DNA of 51,054 bases from Thalassotalea sp. ND16A (GCF_000764205.1 NZ_JQDZ01000008.1:1-51054); one strand, 5' to 3'. Positions 13,146-24,096 are shown, numbered from the stretch's first letter. The notes: a model not told the origin generated them from the sequence alone. Numbers and translations: made by a program.

Positions 13146-14360
13146 ATGAGTAAACAGATTAAAAAAGTGGTATTGGCGTATTCTGGTGGTTTAGACACAT
13201 CGGCGATCATTCCTTGGTTAAAAGAAAACTACGAAGGTTGTGAAGTTGTGGCGTTTTGTGCCGATGTTGGCCAAGGCGATGAAGAGTTGATTGGTATTCA
13301 AGAAAAGGCCATAGCCTCTGGCGCTTCTGAGTGTCACGTGGTCGATCTAAAAGAAGAATTTGTCAAAGATTATATCTATCCAATCTTGAAAACCGGCGCA
13401 GTATACGAAGGACAATATTTACTGGGTACATCAATGGCTCGCCCTGTTATTGCCAAAGCACACGTAGAAGTGGCGCTAAAAGTTGGAGCGGACGCGGTAT
13501 GTCACGGTTGTACCGGTAAAGGTAACGACCAGGTAAGGTTCGAGTCATGTTTTGCTGCCCTGGCGCCGCAACTAACCGTTATTGCGCCATGGCGTGAGTG
13601 GGACATGGTATCTCGTGAAGACTTATTAGATTATCTGGCCGAGCGTGATATTCCTTGTTCAGCGTCGCTGACTAAAATTTATAGCCGTGATGCCAATGCC
13701 TGGCATATCTCGCACGAAGGCGGAGAGTTAGAAGACCCGTGGTGTGAGCCAACGAAAGAAGTGTGGACGATGACCACAGATCCTCTGGATGCGCCGAATA
13801 CACCGGACACGGTAATGCTGAGTTTCGATAAAGGTGAGTTAGTTGCCGTTGATGGTAAAAACTTATCTCCGTATCAAGCTCTGGTTTATCTAAACGATAA
13901 AGCCGGTGCCCATGGTGTTGGCCGTATTGATATTGTCGAAAACCGTTTGGTGGGGATGAAGTCTCGCGGCTGTTATGAAACTCCTGGCGGTACGGTATTG
14001 ATGGCGGCCTATAAAGGCCTGGAGTCATTAATTTTAGACAAAGAGTCGTTAAAATTCAGAGAGTCGGTTGCGCTTGAGTTTTCTCACGTAATTTATGATG
14101 GTCGTTGGTTTACCCCTCTGGCAAAATCACAAATGGCAGCAACCAACTCGTTTGCCGAGCAAGTGACTGGTGATGTCGTGGTGAAGCTTTATAAAGGCCA
14201 GGCGACTGTGACGCAACGTCGTTCACCAAACAGTTTATATTCAGAAGAATTTGCTACCTTTGGCGAAGACGATGTTTATGATCAAAAACATGCCGAAGGC
14301 TTCATTCGTTTATTCAGCTTATCTAGTCGTATTAACGCACTAAAACAGCAGGAGAAATAA
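13146..14360 (+). CDS. argG: argininosuccinate synthase
   Basis: This ATP-dependent enzyme joins citrulline and aspartate. The 404 residues match the common bacterial class. The PP-loop AYSGGLDTS is at 11-19, followed by [14 protein letters not shown] near 119, IAPWREW, and [10 protein letters not shown] near the C-terminus. It is fourth in the operon; its stop is one base from the argH start, so the two are probably translated in concert. Confidence 0.97.
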   Translation: MSKQIKKVVLAYSGGLDTSAIIPWLKENYEGCEVVAFCADVGQGDEELIGIQEKAIASGASECHVVDLKEEFVKDYIYPILKTGAVYEGQYLLGTSMARPVIAKAHVEVALKVGADAVCHGCTGKGNDQVRFESCFAALAPQLTVIAPWREWDMVSREDLLDYLAERDIPCSASLTKIYSRDANAWHISHEGGELEDPWCEPTKEVWTMTTDPLDAPNTPDTVMLSFDKGELVAVDGKNLSPYQALVYLNDKAGAHGVGRIDIVENRLVGMKSRGCYETPGGTVLMAAYKGLESLILDKESLKFRESVALEFSHVIYDGRWFTPLAKSQMAATNSFAEQVTGDVVVKLYKGQATVTQRRSPNSLYSEEFATFGEDDVYDQKHAEGFIRLFSLSSRINALKQQEK

Positions 14361-14361
14361 T

Positions 14362-16251
14362 ATGGCAGCATTATGGGGTGGTCGGTTTAAATCGGGCAGT
14401 AGTGATATCTTTAAAGCATTTAACGATTCGCTGCCATTTGATTATGTGCTGGCACAACAAGATATCCAAGGTTCGATTGGCTGGTCAAAAGCGATTCAAA
14501 AAGCGGGCGTATTGACCGTTGAAGAGCAGCAAAAAATGGAACAGGCTTTGTTAGATCTTGCTGCCAAGGTTGAACAGGGTGAAGTGGATTTTAGCGCCGC
14601 TACCGCAGAAGATATTCATAGCTGGGTTGAGTCTGAACTGATCGAAGTGATTGGTGATACTGCCCGTAAACTGCATACTGGCCGTAGCCGTAATGATCAG
14701 GTTTCTACCGATTTGCGTTTATGGTCACGTGAACAAGTTGATGTATTGTTAAACATGCTGAAAAATTGCGTGCAGCAGTTGATCAATTTGGCTGACAATA
14801 ACAAACAACATATCTTGCCAGGTTATACCCATTTACAGCGGGCCCAGCCAATTCGGTTTGCTCATTGGTGTATGGCCTACGTAGAAATGCTTAAACGTGA
14901 TATCTCACGTTTAGAAGATGCTCGCAAAAGAATGAATCAGTCACCGCTAGGTTGTGGCGCATTAGCCGGTACCACTTATGATATTGACCGGGTTGAACTT
15001 GCTCATTCATTAGGCTTTGATGGCCCATGTATGAACTCGCTCGATGCCGTATCGGATAGGGACTACGTATTAGAGCTATTGTTTGCCGCAAGTACCGGCA
15101 TGATGCATTTATCACGTTTTTCAGAAGATTTAATTTTCTTTAATTCTGGTGAAGCAAACTTCATCACCTTAGGCGATCAAGTTACCTCAGGCAGCTCGTT
15201 AATGCCACAGAAGAAAAACCCGGATGCTTTAGAGCTAATTCGTGGCAAATGTGGTCGTGTCTATGGTTCATTACAAAGCTTACTGGTGACGTTGAAAGGC
15301 TTACCGTTAGCCTATAACAAAGACATGCAAGAAGATAAACAAGGACTATTTGACGCTTTAGAGCAATGGTTAAGTTGTTTGGTGATGGCAATCGAAGTGG
15401 TTAATTCTATCGAGTTAAACAGTGCCGAATGTCAAAAAGCCGCTCGTGGCGGCTATGCAAATTCGACCGAACTTGCCGATTATCTGGTCTCTAAAGGTGT
15501 ACCGTTCAGAACTGCGCATGACATTACCGGCGCTGCCGTTTTGTATGCGATCAATCAAGGCGAACCACTGGAGAGTTTACGCTTAGATGAATTTAAGCAA
15601 TTTTCACCATTAATTGAGGCCGATGTTTACCCGGTGCTGGAACTGGAATATTTAGTCGATAAACGCAATATTCTCGGTGGTACAGGTATCGAACCGGTAG
15701 AGAAGGTGATCGAACAAAATCGTCATCAATTTGGTTCCACTGATTATGTAGTCCGAGATGCCAAATTAACCGATTTAAGAGCTATCTTAAAACTGGTGAA
15801 CTATTGGTCATCACGCGAAGAGAACCTACCGCGCAGTGAAGACGATTTAATTAAATCAATTCGAGACTTTGCTGTGGTTGAAGTGAATGGTCAAGTTTGT
15901 GCCTGTGCTGCATTGTATATTTACAGTACCGGCCTTGCCGAGATCAGATCGCTCGGAGTGTCTATCAACAACCAAGGTAAGGGCTATGGTCAAAAACTGT
16001 GCCGATTTTTACTCAACAGAGCGAAAGATTTATCATTACTGAAAGTGTTTGTGTTGACCCGCAAACCAGACTTCTTCAAACGCTTAGACTTTATCCCTGG
16101 GGATAAAGATGCGTTACCTGAAAAAGTGATGAAAGATTGTGATTTATGTCCTAAGCAAGATAATTGTGATGAAGAAGCCTTGTTGTATAACTTGAGCGAT
16201 CATCAATCGATGCCACAAATGCTAGGCAGTATTGAAGTAGTAGAAACTTAA
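14362..16251 (+). CDS. argH: argininosuccinate lyase fused to GNAT N-acetyltransferase, ArgH(A) type
   Basis: The N-terminal part (about 1-455) is argininosuccinate lyase: [14 protein letters not shown] near 107 and the signature [11 protein letters not shown] at 277-287. From about residue 463 a GNAT domain begins ([14 protein letters not shown]) with the acetyl-CoA loop [10 protein letters not shown] near 540. It ends in a Cys-rich stretch ([10 protein letters not shown]). The 629-residue length is far above the usual ~460. Such fusions are known as ArgH(A) in Moritella, Vibrio and Shewanella, and supply N-acetylglutamate synthase activity. No separate argA is in the window. The fusion thus joins the first and last reactions of the pathway. 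Confidence 0.95.
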   Translation: MAALWGGRFKSGSSDIFKAFNDSLPFDYVLAQQDIQGSIGWSKAIQKAGVLTVEEQQKMEQALLDLAAKVEQGEVDFSAATAEDIHSWVESELIEVIGDTARKLHTGRSRNDQVSTDLRLWSREQVDVLLNMLKNCVQQLINLADNNKQHILPGYTHLQRAQPIRFAHWCMAYVEMLKRDISRLEDARKRMNQSPLGCGALAGTTYDIDRVELAHSLGFDGPCMNSLDAVSDRDYVLELLFAASTGMMHLSRFSEDLIFFNSGEANFITLGDQVTSGSSLMPQKKNPDALELIRGKCGRVYGSLQSLLVTLKGLPLAYNKDMQEDKQGLFDALEQWLSCLVMAIEVVNSIELNSAECQKAARGGYANSTELADYLVSKGVPFRTAHDITGAAVLYAINQGEPLESLRLDEFKQFSPLIEADVYPVLELEYLVDKRNILGGTGIEPVEKVIEQNRHQFGSTDYVVRDAKLTDLRAILKLVNYWSSREENLPRSEDDLIKSIRDFAVVEVNGQVCACAALYIYSTGLAEIRSLGVSINNQGKGYGQKLCRFLLNRAKDLSLLKVFVLTRKPDFFKRLDFIPGDKDALPEKVMKDCDLCPKQDNCDEEALLYNLSDHQSMPQMLGSIEVVET

Positions 16252-16280
16252 TTCAGAAGGGATGAATTAACTTAGAATTT

Positions 16281-16313
16281 AAAAGGCCGCTAAATTTCAT
16301 TTAGCGGCCTTTT
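16281..16313. terminator. bidirectional terminator between argH and mrcA
   Basis: AAAAGGCCGCTAAA (16281-16294) and TTTAGCGGCCTTTT form a perfect 14-bp stem with a 5-nt loop, placed between two convergent genes. Confidence 0.93.
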
Positions 16314-16316
16314 AAA

Positions 16317-18911
16317 TTAAAATAGCTCTTCTTCAGTCGTTTCTTCTTCGCTTTCTAAGATTTCTTCAATATTGTCATCACTTATCCAGTCTTTTGGTGC
16401 CGTGCCTTGGATGAAATACTCAAAGCGAGAGCTTCGGTCAGTTTTATTGGTGCGTTTCCCGGTTAGCTTATCGATGCGAATTGAGACTATATTTTCCGGT
16501 TGTTCAAACGCTTCATAGGGATATTGATTTAACGCCACTGCCATAAACTTAATCCATGACGGCTGCGCGGCATTGGCACCCGCTTCACCGCCAGCGGTTT
16601 GATTACGGCCTAAATTACCGTTGACCACGGTACGGCCCAAGTTGCGGGCGGGATCATCAAAACCAATCCAGGAACTGGCCGCTACCCTGCGGCTGAAACC
16701 ACTAAACCAGGCATCTTTTGACTGGTTGGTGGTGCCGGTTTTGCCGGCTAAGTCGCGACGGTTAAGGGTTTTAGCGCGCCAGCCAGTGCCACTCCAGCCG
16801 GTGCCTTTTGACCAGTCACCACCACCGCCCCAAATGACACTATTCATCGCCTCGGTGACCAAGAAGGCATTTTCCCGGCTAATAATTCTTGGTGCTATTG
16901 CCTGGGTGATCAACTCAACATCAACATCCTCAATCGATTCAAAACTGTTGGCGTATTCTGCTTTTGCCAGTTCACACTGATAACAAGCCATTTGTGGTTC
17001 GGCCTGATAAATCACTTCACCATTGGAGTCTTCAATCCGGTCAATAATATATGGCTCTACCAAATATCCCTGATTGGCGAATGCGGAAAATCCGGTGACC
17101 ACTTGCAGCGGCGTCATCGACGCTGAACCTAATGCTAATGATTCATTTTTCGGTAGCTCTTGGCTATTGAAGCCAAACTTGGCTAAATGGCTGATTAGGT
17201 TTTTTAACTTAATGCCCCGTAACAGTCGCACCGACATGACATTTTTCGATTTTGCTAAACCGGTTCGTACTCGCAGTGGCCCTTCATATACTGCCGGAGA
17301 ATTTTTCGGACGCCAGGCAAAGCCAGAACGCCTATCCCATTGGTTAATCGGAGCATCATTAACAATAGAGGCTAACGTATAGCCATTATCAAGGGCAGCG
17401 GAATAAACAAATGGCTTAATATTTGAGCCCACTTGACGATTGGCCTGAGTAATGCGATTAAACTGGCTTTGTTTAAAACTATAGCCGCCGACACTGGCTA
17501 AAATAGCGCCTGAGTCTGGTGAAATCGCCACTAAGCCTCCTGATACATCAGGGAGTTGGCTTAAGCGGAAAATATTATCCTCTGCCGCTTTTACGTAAAT
17601 GAGATCACCGGCAGTGATGATTTCATTGGCAAATTTTGGTGCCCTGCCTTGTGATTTGTCATTAACATAGGCACGTGCCCATGACATTCCCTGCCAGTCA
17701 ATAATGGCTAATTCACCCGTTTTCAATAAAATTTCAGCCTGTTGTTCATCAACGTTAGTGATAATTGCCGGCAGTAATTCATTATATAAAGGCACGCCTT
17801 TTAATATTTTTACTAACTCTTCTAGCTCAGGTTTTTGTGTACTGACTTTTGTTATTTGCTCTTTATACTGTGCAAATTGGTTATCATTCAAGCTAAGTGC
17901 AGCCCTGCTTGTTAACAACTCTTTGTCGCTCTCAGATAGCCACAAGTGCTTTATTGCACCACGGTAGCCATGTCTCTCGTCATAGGCATGAATATTCCCT
18001 AATACCGCAGCCGTTGCTGCTTGTTGTAGTTCAGATTGTACCGTAGTGTAGACTTTTAAGCCCTTACCGTAAGCCACTTCAGTGCCATACATTGCCAGCG
18101 CTTTTTTGTTCGCCATTTCGGCGACATAAGGGGCATCAAGCTCGATATCAACGCCATGTCGTTTGGTACGTATGTCTTCATTGTTGGCTTGTTGGTATTC
18201 TTGTTCAGTAATATAGCCACTGACTAGCATTCGTTGTAACACGGTAGTGCGACGAAATTTAGCGCGGTCAGGATTACTGATCGGATTGTATGTGCTTGGT
18301 GCTTTTGGCAAGCCGGCAATAACGGCAATTTCCGCTAACGTCAATTGTTTTAATTCTTTGCCATAATAAACCTGTGCGGCAGCGCCAACACCAAATGCAC
18401 GGTGGCTTAATTCAATTTTGTTTAAATATAATTCTAAAATTTCATCTTTGCTTAACAGGCTTTCCATGTGTAAAGAGATAAAGATTTCGCGAATCTTTCT
18501 GACATAGGTTTGTTCTCGGGTTAAAAAGAAATTTCGTGCAGTTTGCATGGTGATGGTACTGGCACCACCCGCATCGTTGCCAGTAATTTGACCGATAATG
18601 GCGCGCGTCATGCCTATCGGATCAACGCCAAAGTGCTCGTAAAATCGGTTGTCTTCGGTGGCCAAAATGGCATTGATCAACTGCTCCGGCATGTCTGCAA
18701 GTTTTGCTGGAATTCGCCTTTTGGTGCCGAATTGCGAAATCAATTCACCATCATTGCTGTAGATCTGCATAGGTATTTGTAATTGCACATCTTTTAATAT
18801 TTCTACGCTGGGGAGCTCGCTCCGCATACTGAGATAGAAACCGCCGATAACCAAGCTTAATAAGGCGGTTCCTAATAGGGATAATTGCATGAAACGCTTG
18901 AGAATTTTCAC
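16317..18911 (-). CDS. mrcA: penicillin-binding protein 1A, class A (MrcA/PonA)
   Basis: This bifunctional inner-membrane enzyme polymerises and crosslinks peptidoglycan in the periplasm. After an N-terminal anchor (LLGTALLSLVIGGFYL) comes the glycosyltransferase domain, with EDNRFYEHFG near residue 86 and GASTITMQTARNFF. An OB-like insert and the transpeptidase domain follow: the SxxK serine in GSNIKPF near 496 and KTGTTNQSKDAWF near 722. I chose the GTG at 18909-18911 (MKILKRFMQLS); a TTG at 18941 and an ATG at 18890 are alternatives, and none has a good ribosome-binding site. It diverges from pilMNOPQ, as in many gammaproteobacteria. Confidence 0.93.
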   Translation of the reverse strand: MKILKRFMQLSLLGTALLSLVIGGFYLSMRSELPSVEILKDVQLQIPMQIYSNDGELISQFGTKRRIPAKLADMPEQLINAILATEDNRFYEHFGVDPIGMTRAIIGQITGNDAGGASTITMQTARNFFLTREQTYVRKIREIFISLHMESLLSKDEILELYLNKIELSHRAFGVGAAAQVYYGKELKQLTLAEIAVIAGLPKAPSTYNPISNPDRAKFRRTTVLQRMLVSGYITEQEYQQANNEDIRTKRHGVDIELDAPYVAEMANKKALAMYGTEVAYGKGLKVYTTVQSELQQAATAAVLGNIHAYDERHGYRGAIKHLWLSESDKELLTSRAALSLNDNQFAQYKEQITKVSTQKPELEELVKILKGVPLYNELLPAIITNVDEQQAEILLKTGELAIIDWQGMSWARAYVNDKSQGRAPKFANEIITAGDLIYVKAAEDNIFRLSQLPDVSGGLVAISPDSGAILASVGGYSFKQSQFNRITQANRQVGSNIKPFVYSAALDNGYTLASIVNDAPINQWDRRSGFAWRPKNSPAVYEGPLRVRTGLAKSKNVMSVRLLRGIKLKNLISHLAKFGFNSQELPKNESLALGSASMTPLQVVTGFSAFANQGYLVEPYIIDRIEDSNGEVIYQAEPQMACYQCELAKAEYANSFESIEDVDVELITQAIAPRIISRENAFLVTEAMNSVIWGGGGDWSKGTGWSGTGWRAKTLNRRDLAGKTGTTNQSKDAWFSGFSRRVAASSWIGFDDPARNLGRTVVNGNLGRNQTAGGEAGANAAQPSWIKFMAVALNQYPYEAFEQPENIVSIRIDKLTGKRTNKTDRSSRFEYFIQGTAPKDWISDDNIEEILESEEETTEEELF

Positions 18912-19046
18912 TAAGAATAATACCAATAACAAAGAAAACAATAATTATATTACTAGTATATAGAGATAATTAGTGTAATAAATGGTTTTTTGTCTATATT
19001 ATGTCTATATTAAAAAAATAATAAATAATAATAAACACAGGAAGTT

Positions 19047-20126
19047 ATGCTCAGTCGATTTTTCAGCAAGAATGTATCTTTAATGGTCGGGATTGATATT
19101 GGTTCACACTCGGTTAAAGCGGTGCTTATTAGTGAAGATAAAAACGGTTATCAACTCGATGCATTCTCTGTAGAACCTATGCCCAAGGGCGCAATCGTTG
19201 ATCGAAAAGTACAGGATATTGAAGCGATAGGAGCGGTAATTCGCAAAGTTCGCAAGCAAGTTATGTCTTCTGTTCAGCAAGCCGCCGTCGCCGTTTCTGG
19301 TTCAACCGTGATCACCAAAATCATCTATATGGATGTCTCTTTAAATGATGACGAACTGGCCAGCCAAATTGAAATTGAAGCGGACAGTTTAATACCATAC
19401 CCTCTTGATGAAGTTAGCCTGGATTTTGAAAAGCTTGACGTCAATGAAGCCGACCCAAGCAAAGTTAATGTCTTACTGTCTGCAGTGCGTACCGAAACGA
19501 TTGAAGCGAGAGTCTCGGCGTTAGATGCGGGTGGCTTTTCTACCAAAGTCGTGGATGTTGAATCCTATGCGTTAAGCCGGGCATCTGAACTTTGTATGCC
19601 AATGCTTCCGGATGATGCCAAAGACAAAGTCGTGGCTTTTATCGACCTTGGCGCCACCATGACCTTATTCACGGTAAATGAAGGTAATAATTCGATCTAT
19701 ACCCGTGATCAACTGTTTGGCTCTGAACAATACACCCGTTCTATTGTCTCTTATTACAATAAATCTTACGAAGATGCCGAAACTGAAAAAATATCCGGTG
19801 AATTACCACCGACCTATACCTTTGAAGTACTGGCACCATTTCAAACGACCCTGATCCAACAAATTCGCCGGGCGATACAAATGTATCTGACTTTCAGTGG
19901 TAAAGATAAACTCGATTATCTGGTCGTTTCTGGTGGCACCGCGGCGCTGGAAAATATTCAAGAGCTATTATCGGCAGAGCTGGGTATACACACCATAATC
20001 GCAAATCCATTCAATAATATGGTGCTTGGTGAGCTAGTGGATGAAGATGCTTTAGCACTGGCTGCGCCTCAGTTGATGGTGGCATCAGGCTTGGCAATAA
20101 GGAGTTTTTCGCCATGCCACATATAA
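19047..20126 (+). CDS. pilM: type IV pilus assembly protein PilM
   Basis: This actin-like cytoplasmic protein binds the N-terminus of PilN and anchors the alignment complex. The 359 residues match the family. GIDIGSHSVKAV (residues 13-24) is the phosphate-1 motif, FIDLGATMTLF near 197 the second, and VSGGTAALENI near 292 follows the actin fold. AGGAAGT precedes the ATG. It overlaps pilN by 13 nt and is the first gene of pilMNOPQ, divergent from mrcA across an A+T-rich gap in which I see no clear promoter. Confidence 0.95.
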   Translation: MLSRFFSKNVSLMVGIDIGSHSVKAVLISEDKNGYQLDAFSVEPMPKGAIVDRKVQDIEAIGAVIRKVRKQVMSSVQQAAVAVSGSTVITKIIYMDVSLNDDELASQIEIEADSLIPYPLDEVSLDFEKLDVNEADPSKVNVLLSAVRTETIEARVSALDAGGFSTKVVDVESYALSRASELCMPMLPDDAKDKVVAFIDLGATMTLFTVNEGNNSIYTRDQLFGSEQYTRSIVSYYNKSYEDAETEKISGELPPTYTFEVLAPFQTTLIQQIRRAIQMYLTFSGKDKLDYLVVSGGTAALENIQELLSAELGIHTIIANPFNNMVLGELVDEDALALAAPQLMVASGLAIRSFSPCHI

Positions 20127-20689
20127 ATCTACTGCCTTGGCGTGAAGAAGCGCAACGCTTAAGGCAGCAACAGTTTTTCTCAATATTAACATTTTTAGCC
20201 TTAATTAGTTTTTTGGCGGTGTTTTTAATCAGCCAATATTATCAGGCAAGGATCGATGGCCAGCGAGCACGCAATCAATTTTTAACCAACGAGATTAAAG
20301 TGCTTGATGCGCGGATTGTTGAAATTGATACCCTTGAACAAAAGAAAAAAACCTTAATTCAACGAATGACGTTAATTGAGCAATTACAAAAAAGTCGTAA
20401 CATTGGTACCCAGGTACTTGATGAAATTGCAAAAATAGTTCCATCCGGGGTTTACATTATTAAACTTGAAAAACAAGGTAATGTGTTGTTATTGCAAGGT
20501 AAGAGTGAATCCAACAATCATCTTGCCAATATGATCCGGGAAATACAAAGTTCCACTTTACTCGCCGATGCCGAGATTGAATCCATTATTAATTCCGGTA
20601 AATCGAGTAAGTTATTAAGCGATTTCAAGATGAGTTTACGGATTCAAGGTTTATTGGATGATAATCAAATTAGTAACGCAGGAGGTTAA
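20114..20689 (+). CDS. pilN: type IV pilus assembly protein PilN
   Basis: PilN is a bitopic inner-membrane protein linking PilM to PilO. The 191-residue protein starts with the conserved PilM-binding sequence INLLPWREE (residues 4-12). One membrane helix lies at about 22-42, followed by a coiled-coil segment (44-95) and a periplasmic ferredoxin-like domain. The start overlaps the end of pilM, and the stop overlaps the possible first ATG of pilO. Confidence 0.95.
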   Translation: MPHINLLPWREEAQRLRQQQFFSILTFLALISFLAVFLISQYYQARIDGQRARNQFLTNEIKVLDARIVEIDTLEQKKKTLIQRMTLIEQLQKSRNIGTQVLDEIAKIVPSGVYIIKLEKQGNVLLLQGKSESNNHLANMIREIQSSTLLADAEIESIINSGKSSKLLSDFKMSLRIQGLLDDNQISNAGG

Positions 20690-20691
20690 TG

Positions 20692-21285
20692 ATGAATTTA
20701 GACCTTTCCCAATTTGATAATCTGGACCTGAATAATATTGGTCAATGGCCAAAACTGGCGAAAATTGCACTGGCGATGGTGCTGGTGGTTTTCGTTTCTT
20801 ATTTTATTTACTTCTTATTAGTGAGTGATAAAATTACCGAGCTGGAGCGTGAAATAACGCAAGAAACCAAGTTAAAAAATGATTATCAAGCGAAATACTT
20901 CGTTGCCGCAAACCTTGAGTTATTTCGCGAACAAATGGAAGAGGCAGAAGAGATATTTGCTAAGCAAGTAAAACGATTGCCAGAGAGCCATGAAACTCCT
21001 GGTTTATTGGATGATATCACTTTTGTTGGTACCACCTCGCGTTTGGATTTTGTTAAGTTAAATTGGCAGCCAGAGATACATCAAGAATTTTATGTAGAAT
21101 TACCGATTGAAGTGCAAGTTACCGGTGCTTATCATGATTTTGGCGAATTTGTCAGTAAGATATCGGGTTTGCCGCGTATTGTAACCTTACATGATTTCTC
21201 CATCACCGGTAATGCTAATGGTCTTGAGAACTCATTAACCCTGACTTTGCAGGCAAAAACATACAAATACAGGGAGAGTAAGTAA
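20692..21285 (+). CDS. pilO: type IV pilus assembly protein PilO
   Basis: PilO partners PilN in the periplasm. The 197-residue protein has one membrane helix near residues 23-45, a coiled-coil stretch (LEREITQETKLKNDYQ) and a C-terminal ferredoxin-like domain. Two ATGs are adjacent (20689 and 20692). AGGAGG at 20680-20685 leaves 3 nt to the first and 6 nt to the second, so I chose the second. Its stop overlaps pilP by one base. Confidence 0.93.
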   Translation: MNLDLSQFDNLDLNNIGQWPKLAKIALAMVLVVFVSYFIYFLLVSDKITELEREITQETKLKNDYQAKYFVAANLELFREQMEEAEEIFAKQVKRLPESHETPGLLDDITFVGTTSRLDFVKLNWQPEIHQEFYVELPIEVQVTGAYHDFGEFVSKISGLPRIVTLHDFSITGNANGLENSLTLTLQAKTYKYRESK

Positions 21286-21809
21286 TGCGTTATTTATTGT
21301 TACTTTCGGTATTGTTACTGAGTGCATGTTTTGACGATTTAACCGATCTGCAAGCGCACATAGATAAGGTTAAAGAGTCTACCTCCAATAAAATAAAGCC
21401 GATACCACTGCTCACCGATTTTAATCATTTTGATTATTCGGCGTTTGCGTTGCGCAGTCCGTTTGTGGCACCGAAACCAGAAGCGATTCAAGAAAAAATG
21501 CAACAAATGTCTGATTGTTTGCATCCTGATCCCAGACGGCGTAAACAACCACTGGAAAAGTTTGCTTTAGAAAGTTTAGATATGCGTGGCACCTTAGGGG
21601 AAAAAGGCATCATTTGGGCTTTGGTAGAAGCTGCTGATGACACTCTGCACAGAGTCTCTATCGGAAGTTATTTGGGGTTGTATAATGGTCGTATCACCAA
21701 TGTCGGCCAGGAAGAAATAATCATAGTTGAATTAATACCAGATGGCGCTGGCTGTTGGGTAGAACGAGAAACAACCGTATCAATGGTTGAACCGGGCCAA
21801 GAGGGGTAA
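21285..21809 (+). CDS. pilP: type IV pilus lipoprotein PilP
   Basis: PilP is an inner-membrane lipoprotein connecting PilN/PilO with the PilQ secretin. The 174 residues begin with a lipoprotein signal (LLLLSVLLLSAC, Cys15 as lipidation site). A flexible linker follows, then the HR-type beta domain near residues 85-165 (LESLDMRGTLGEKGIIWALV, IGSYLGLYNGRITNV). It sits between pilO and pilQ, 8 nt from pilQ. Confidence 0.93.
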   Translation: MRYLLLLSVLLLSACFDDLTDLQAHIDKVKESTSNKIKPIPLLTDFNHFDYSAFALRSPFVAPKPEAIQEKMQQMSDCLHPDPRRRKQPLEKFALESLDMRGTLGEKGIIWALVEAADDTLHRVSIGSYLGLYNGRITNVGQEEIIIVELIPDGAGCWVERETTVSMVEPGQEG

Positions 21810-21817
21810 GGGAATTC

Positions 21818-23887
21818 ATGTTTCATATCAAAAAAATAATAAAGTTACCTTTCAGGATGAAACAAGGCATAGTCACTGCCGTATTGTCCTTGCTCATGTT
21901 GTCACTACCATTTAGCAGTTATGCGCAAGGTAAACTCAACGACATCTATTACAACACGCTGATAGCCGATGAAATTGAATTTACCTTTGGTTTTGAACAA
22001 TCGCTGAGCGCCGAGCCCGTAGTGAAAACCTTTACCGACCCTGCTCGTATTGAAATTGTCTTTGATGCTTCAGACTTTGTCGCGCCTTTAGCCGATACTC
22101 AGGTCAATCATGCCGGCATTAAATATATCGATGTGCAGCAACTCGCCGGCAAAATTAAAGCGACAATTTTTCTCGATGAGCTGAAATTATATCAGGCACA
22201 AATTATCGAAGGTAAGTTTGTCTTATTATTAAATAGCTTGTCGACGTTTGATAAAACTGACCCGCAGGCAGATATCGCCAGTGAGTTTATCAATAATATC
22301 CAGGCCATTGATTTTAGAAAAGGCGAAGCCGAAGCGGGGCAAGTATTAGTATTTTTAGATGATAGTATGTCGGCAGTCGATGTAAAAGACCGGCTCGGCA
22401 AAATTCATCTTGAATTCCATAACACCGAGATTATGGAAGAGCTATTGTATAAGCTGGATGTGACTGATTTTGGCACCATAGTGACCAGTATTGAAACCTT
22501 TAAAGAAGGCAATAATGCTCGCCTGGAAATCGGTACCAGCAAACCATTTTCTTTTGAGCACAATCAAATTGATAATATTTTTTCGTTAACGGTGAAAGAA
22601 CAAGAAGAGAAAAAATCGTATCTGGAAGACGGCGAAAATTTTAACGGCAAAGCCATATCATTGAACTTTCAGGACATTCCAATTCGTACCGTGTTACAAA
22701 TCATTGCCGATTACAATGGCTTTAACTTAGTCACCTCAGACACGGTTAACGGTAGTATTACCCTACGTCTGGATGGTGTACCGTGGGATCAGGCATTAGA
22801 CATTATTTTAAAAGTAAAAGGCCTGGGTAAACGCCTGGATGGAAACATTCTGATGGTGGCACCTAACGATGAACTGGTTGCCCGGGAAGCGAAAGAGCTA
22901 CAAGCGCAACAACAGGTTGCCGATTTAGCGCCTTTATATTCTGAGTTTGTGCAAATTAACTACGCCAAAGCCGGTGACTTTGCCGGTTTACTGAAAAATG
23001 AAGGCACAAGTTTAATGTCGGATCGAGGCAGTGTCACTGTTGATGAACGTACCAATACGTTATTGGTACGTGATACTGCGAAAAGTATTGAAGACATTAA
23101 ACGTATGATCAATGTGCTTGATATTCCCATTCGTCAGGTGGTGATCGAATCACGTATGGTCACGGTGAAAGATAATATCAGCGAGGAGCTGGGCATTCGT
23201 TGGGGCGTTACGCATAACGGTGGTGATACTGCAACTTCAGGTAGCCTTGAAGGCGCTGATCTTGCTAATGCTGGTAATATTCCATCAATTAATGACAGAT
23301 TGAATGTAAATTTACCGGTTGCCGACCCTGCCGGGGCAATTGCCTTTCAGGTGGCCCGCTTAGCCGATGGCACCATTTTGGATCTGGAATTATCGGCGAT
23401 GGAACAGGAAAACAAAGGTGAGATTATTGCCAGTCCACGGATCACCACTTCGAATCAAAAAGAAGCTTACATCGAACAAGGTACTGAGATCCCGTTTGTA
23501 CAAGCGGCCTCAAGTGGCGCCACCTCGGTAACGTTTAAAAAAGCGGTATTAGGTTTACGGGTAACGCCACAAATTACTCCGGATAATCGCATTATTCTGG
23601 ATTTGGTTATCACGCAGGATACTCGCGGTGACACCGTTTCAACCGGTACCGGTTTGGCTACTGCCATTGATACTCAAGAAATTGGTACTCAGGTACTGGT
23701 AAATAATGGTGAAACTATCGTTTTAGGTGGTATTTATCAACAACAAGTGATCAATTCTATTTCTAAAGTTCCAATCTTGGGTGACATCCCTTATCTTGGT
23801 TGGTTATTTAGAACAACGACTGAATTTAACGAGAAAAAAGAACTACTTATATTTGTTACACCAAGGATAGTCACTGAAAAATTCTAA
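21818..23887 (+). CDS. pilQ: type IV pilus secretin PilQ
   Basis: PilQ is the outer-membrane channel for the pilus. The 689-residue precursor has a signal peptide ending near SSYAQG (about residue 36), one or two AMIN domains (about 40-270), the N0/STN region (ISLNFQDIPIRTVLQIIADYNGFNL near 285), the N1 domain near 380-450 and the C-terminal secretin domain. The latter includes VIESRMVTVKDN and ELLIFVTPRIV at the end. AAGGG lies 6 nt before the chosen ATG; an internal Met at residue 14 would also leave a signal peptide. It is last in the pilMNOPQ operon. Confidence 0.96.
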   Translation: MFHIKKIIKLPFRMKQGIVTAVLSLLMLSLPFSSYAQGKLNDIYYNTLIADEIEFTFGFEQSLSAEPVVKTFTDPARIEIVFDASDFVAPLADTQVNHAGIKYIDVQQLAGKIKATIFLDELKLYQAQIIEGKFVLLLNSLSTFDKTDPQADIASEFINNIQAIDFRKGEAEAGQVLVFLDDSMSAVDVKDRLGKIHLEFHNTEIMEELLYKLDVTDFGTIVTSIETFKEGNNARLEIGTSKPFSFEHNQIDNIFSLTVKEQEEKKSYLEDGENFNGKAISLNFQDIPIRTVLQIIADYNGFNLVTSDTVNGSITLRLDGVPWDQALDIILKVKGLGKRLDGNILMVAPNDELVAREAKELQAQQQVADLAPLYSEFVQINYAKAGDFAGLLKNEGTSLMSDRGSVTVDERTNTLLVRDTAKSIEDIKRMINVLDIPIRQVVIESRMVTVKDNISEELGIRWGVTHNGGDTATSGSLEGADLANAGNIPSINDRLNVNLPVADPAGAIAFQVARLADGTILDLELSAMEQENKGEIIASPRITTSNQKEAYIEQGTEIPFVQAASSGATSVTFKKAVLGLRVTPQITPDNRIILDLVITQDTRGDTVSTGTGLATAIDTQEIGTQVLVNNGETIVLGGIYQQQVINSISKVPILGDIPYLGWLFRTTTEFNEKKELLIFVTPRIVTEKF

Positions 23888-24017
23888 CAAGAAATAGCAA
23901 AAATCAGTCAGGATAAGTTCATAAACTGCTTATGAATTTATCTAGATGGTGTTTTTTTAAGGCGCATGCTTGCAATTAGAGTCACTTAATTGCGATAATT
24001 GCGCCCTTAATTTTTTC

Positions 24018-24030
24018 GAGGAGTGTCCTC
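24018..24030 (+). other. small hairpin in the pilQ-aroK gap
   Basis: GAGGA/TCCTC with a 3-nt loop lies downstream of a T6 run, within the 209-bp gap between pilQ and aroK. It is too short to call a terminator. The rest of the gap holds the inverted pair ATACCA/TGGTAT (near 24046 and 24063) and no gene. Confidence 0.25.
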
Positions 24031-24096
24031 AATTTCGTTAACTTATACCATTTGATTCAACTTGGTATACCTTTTTACGAGTATTAAAGAAATCTC

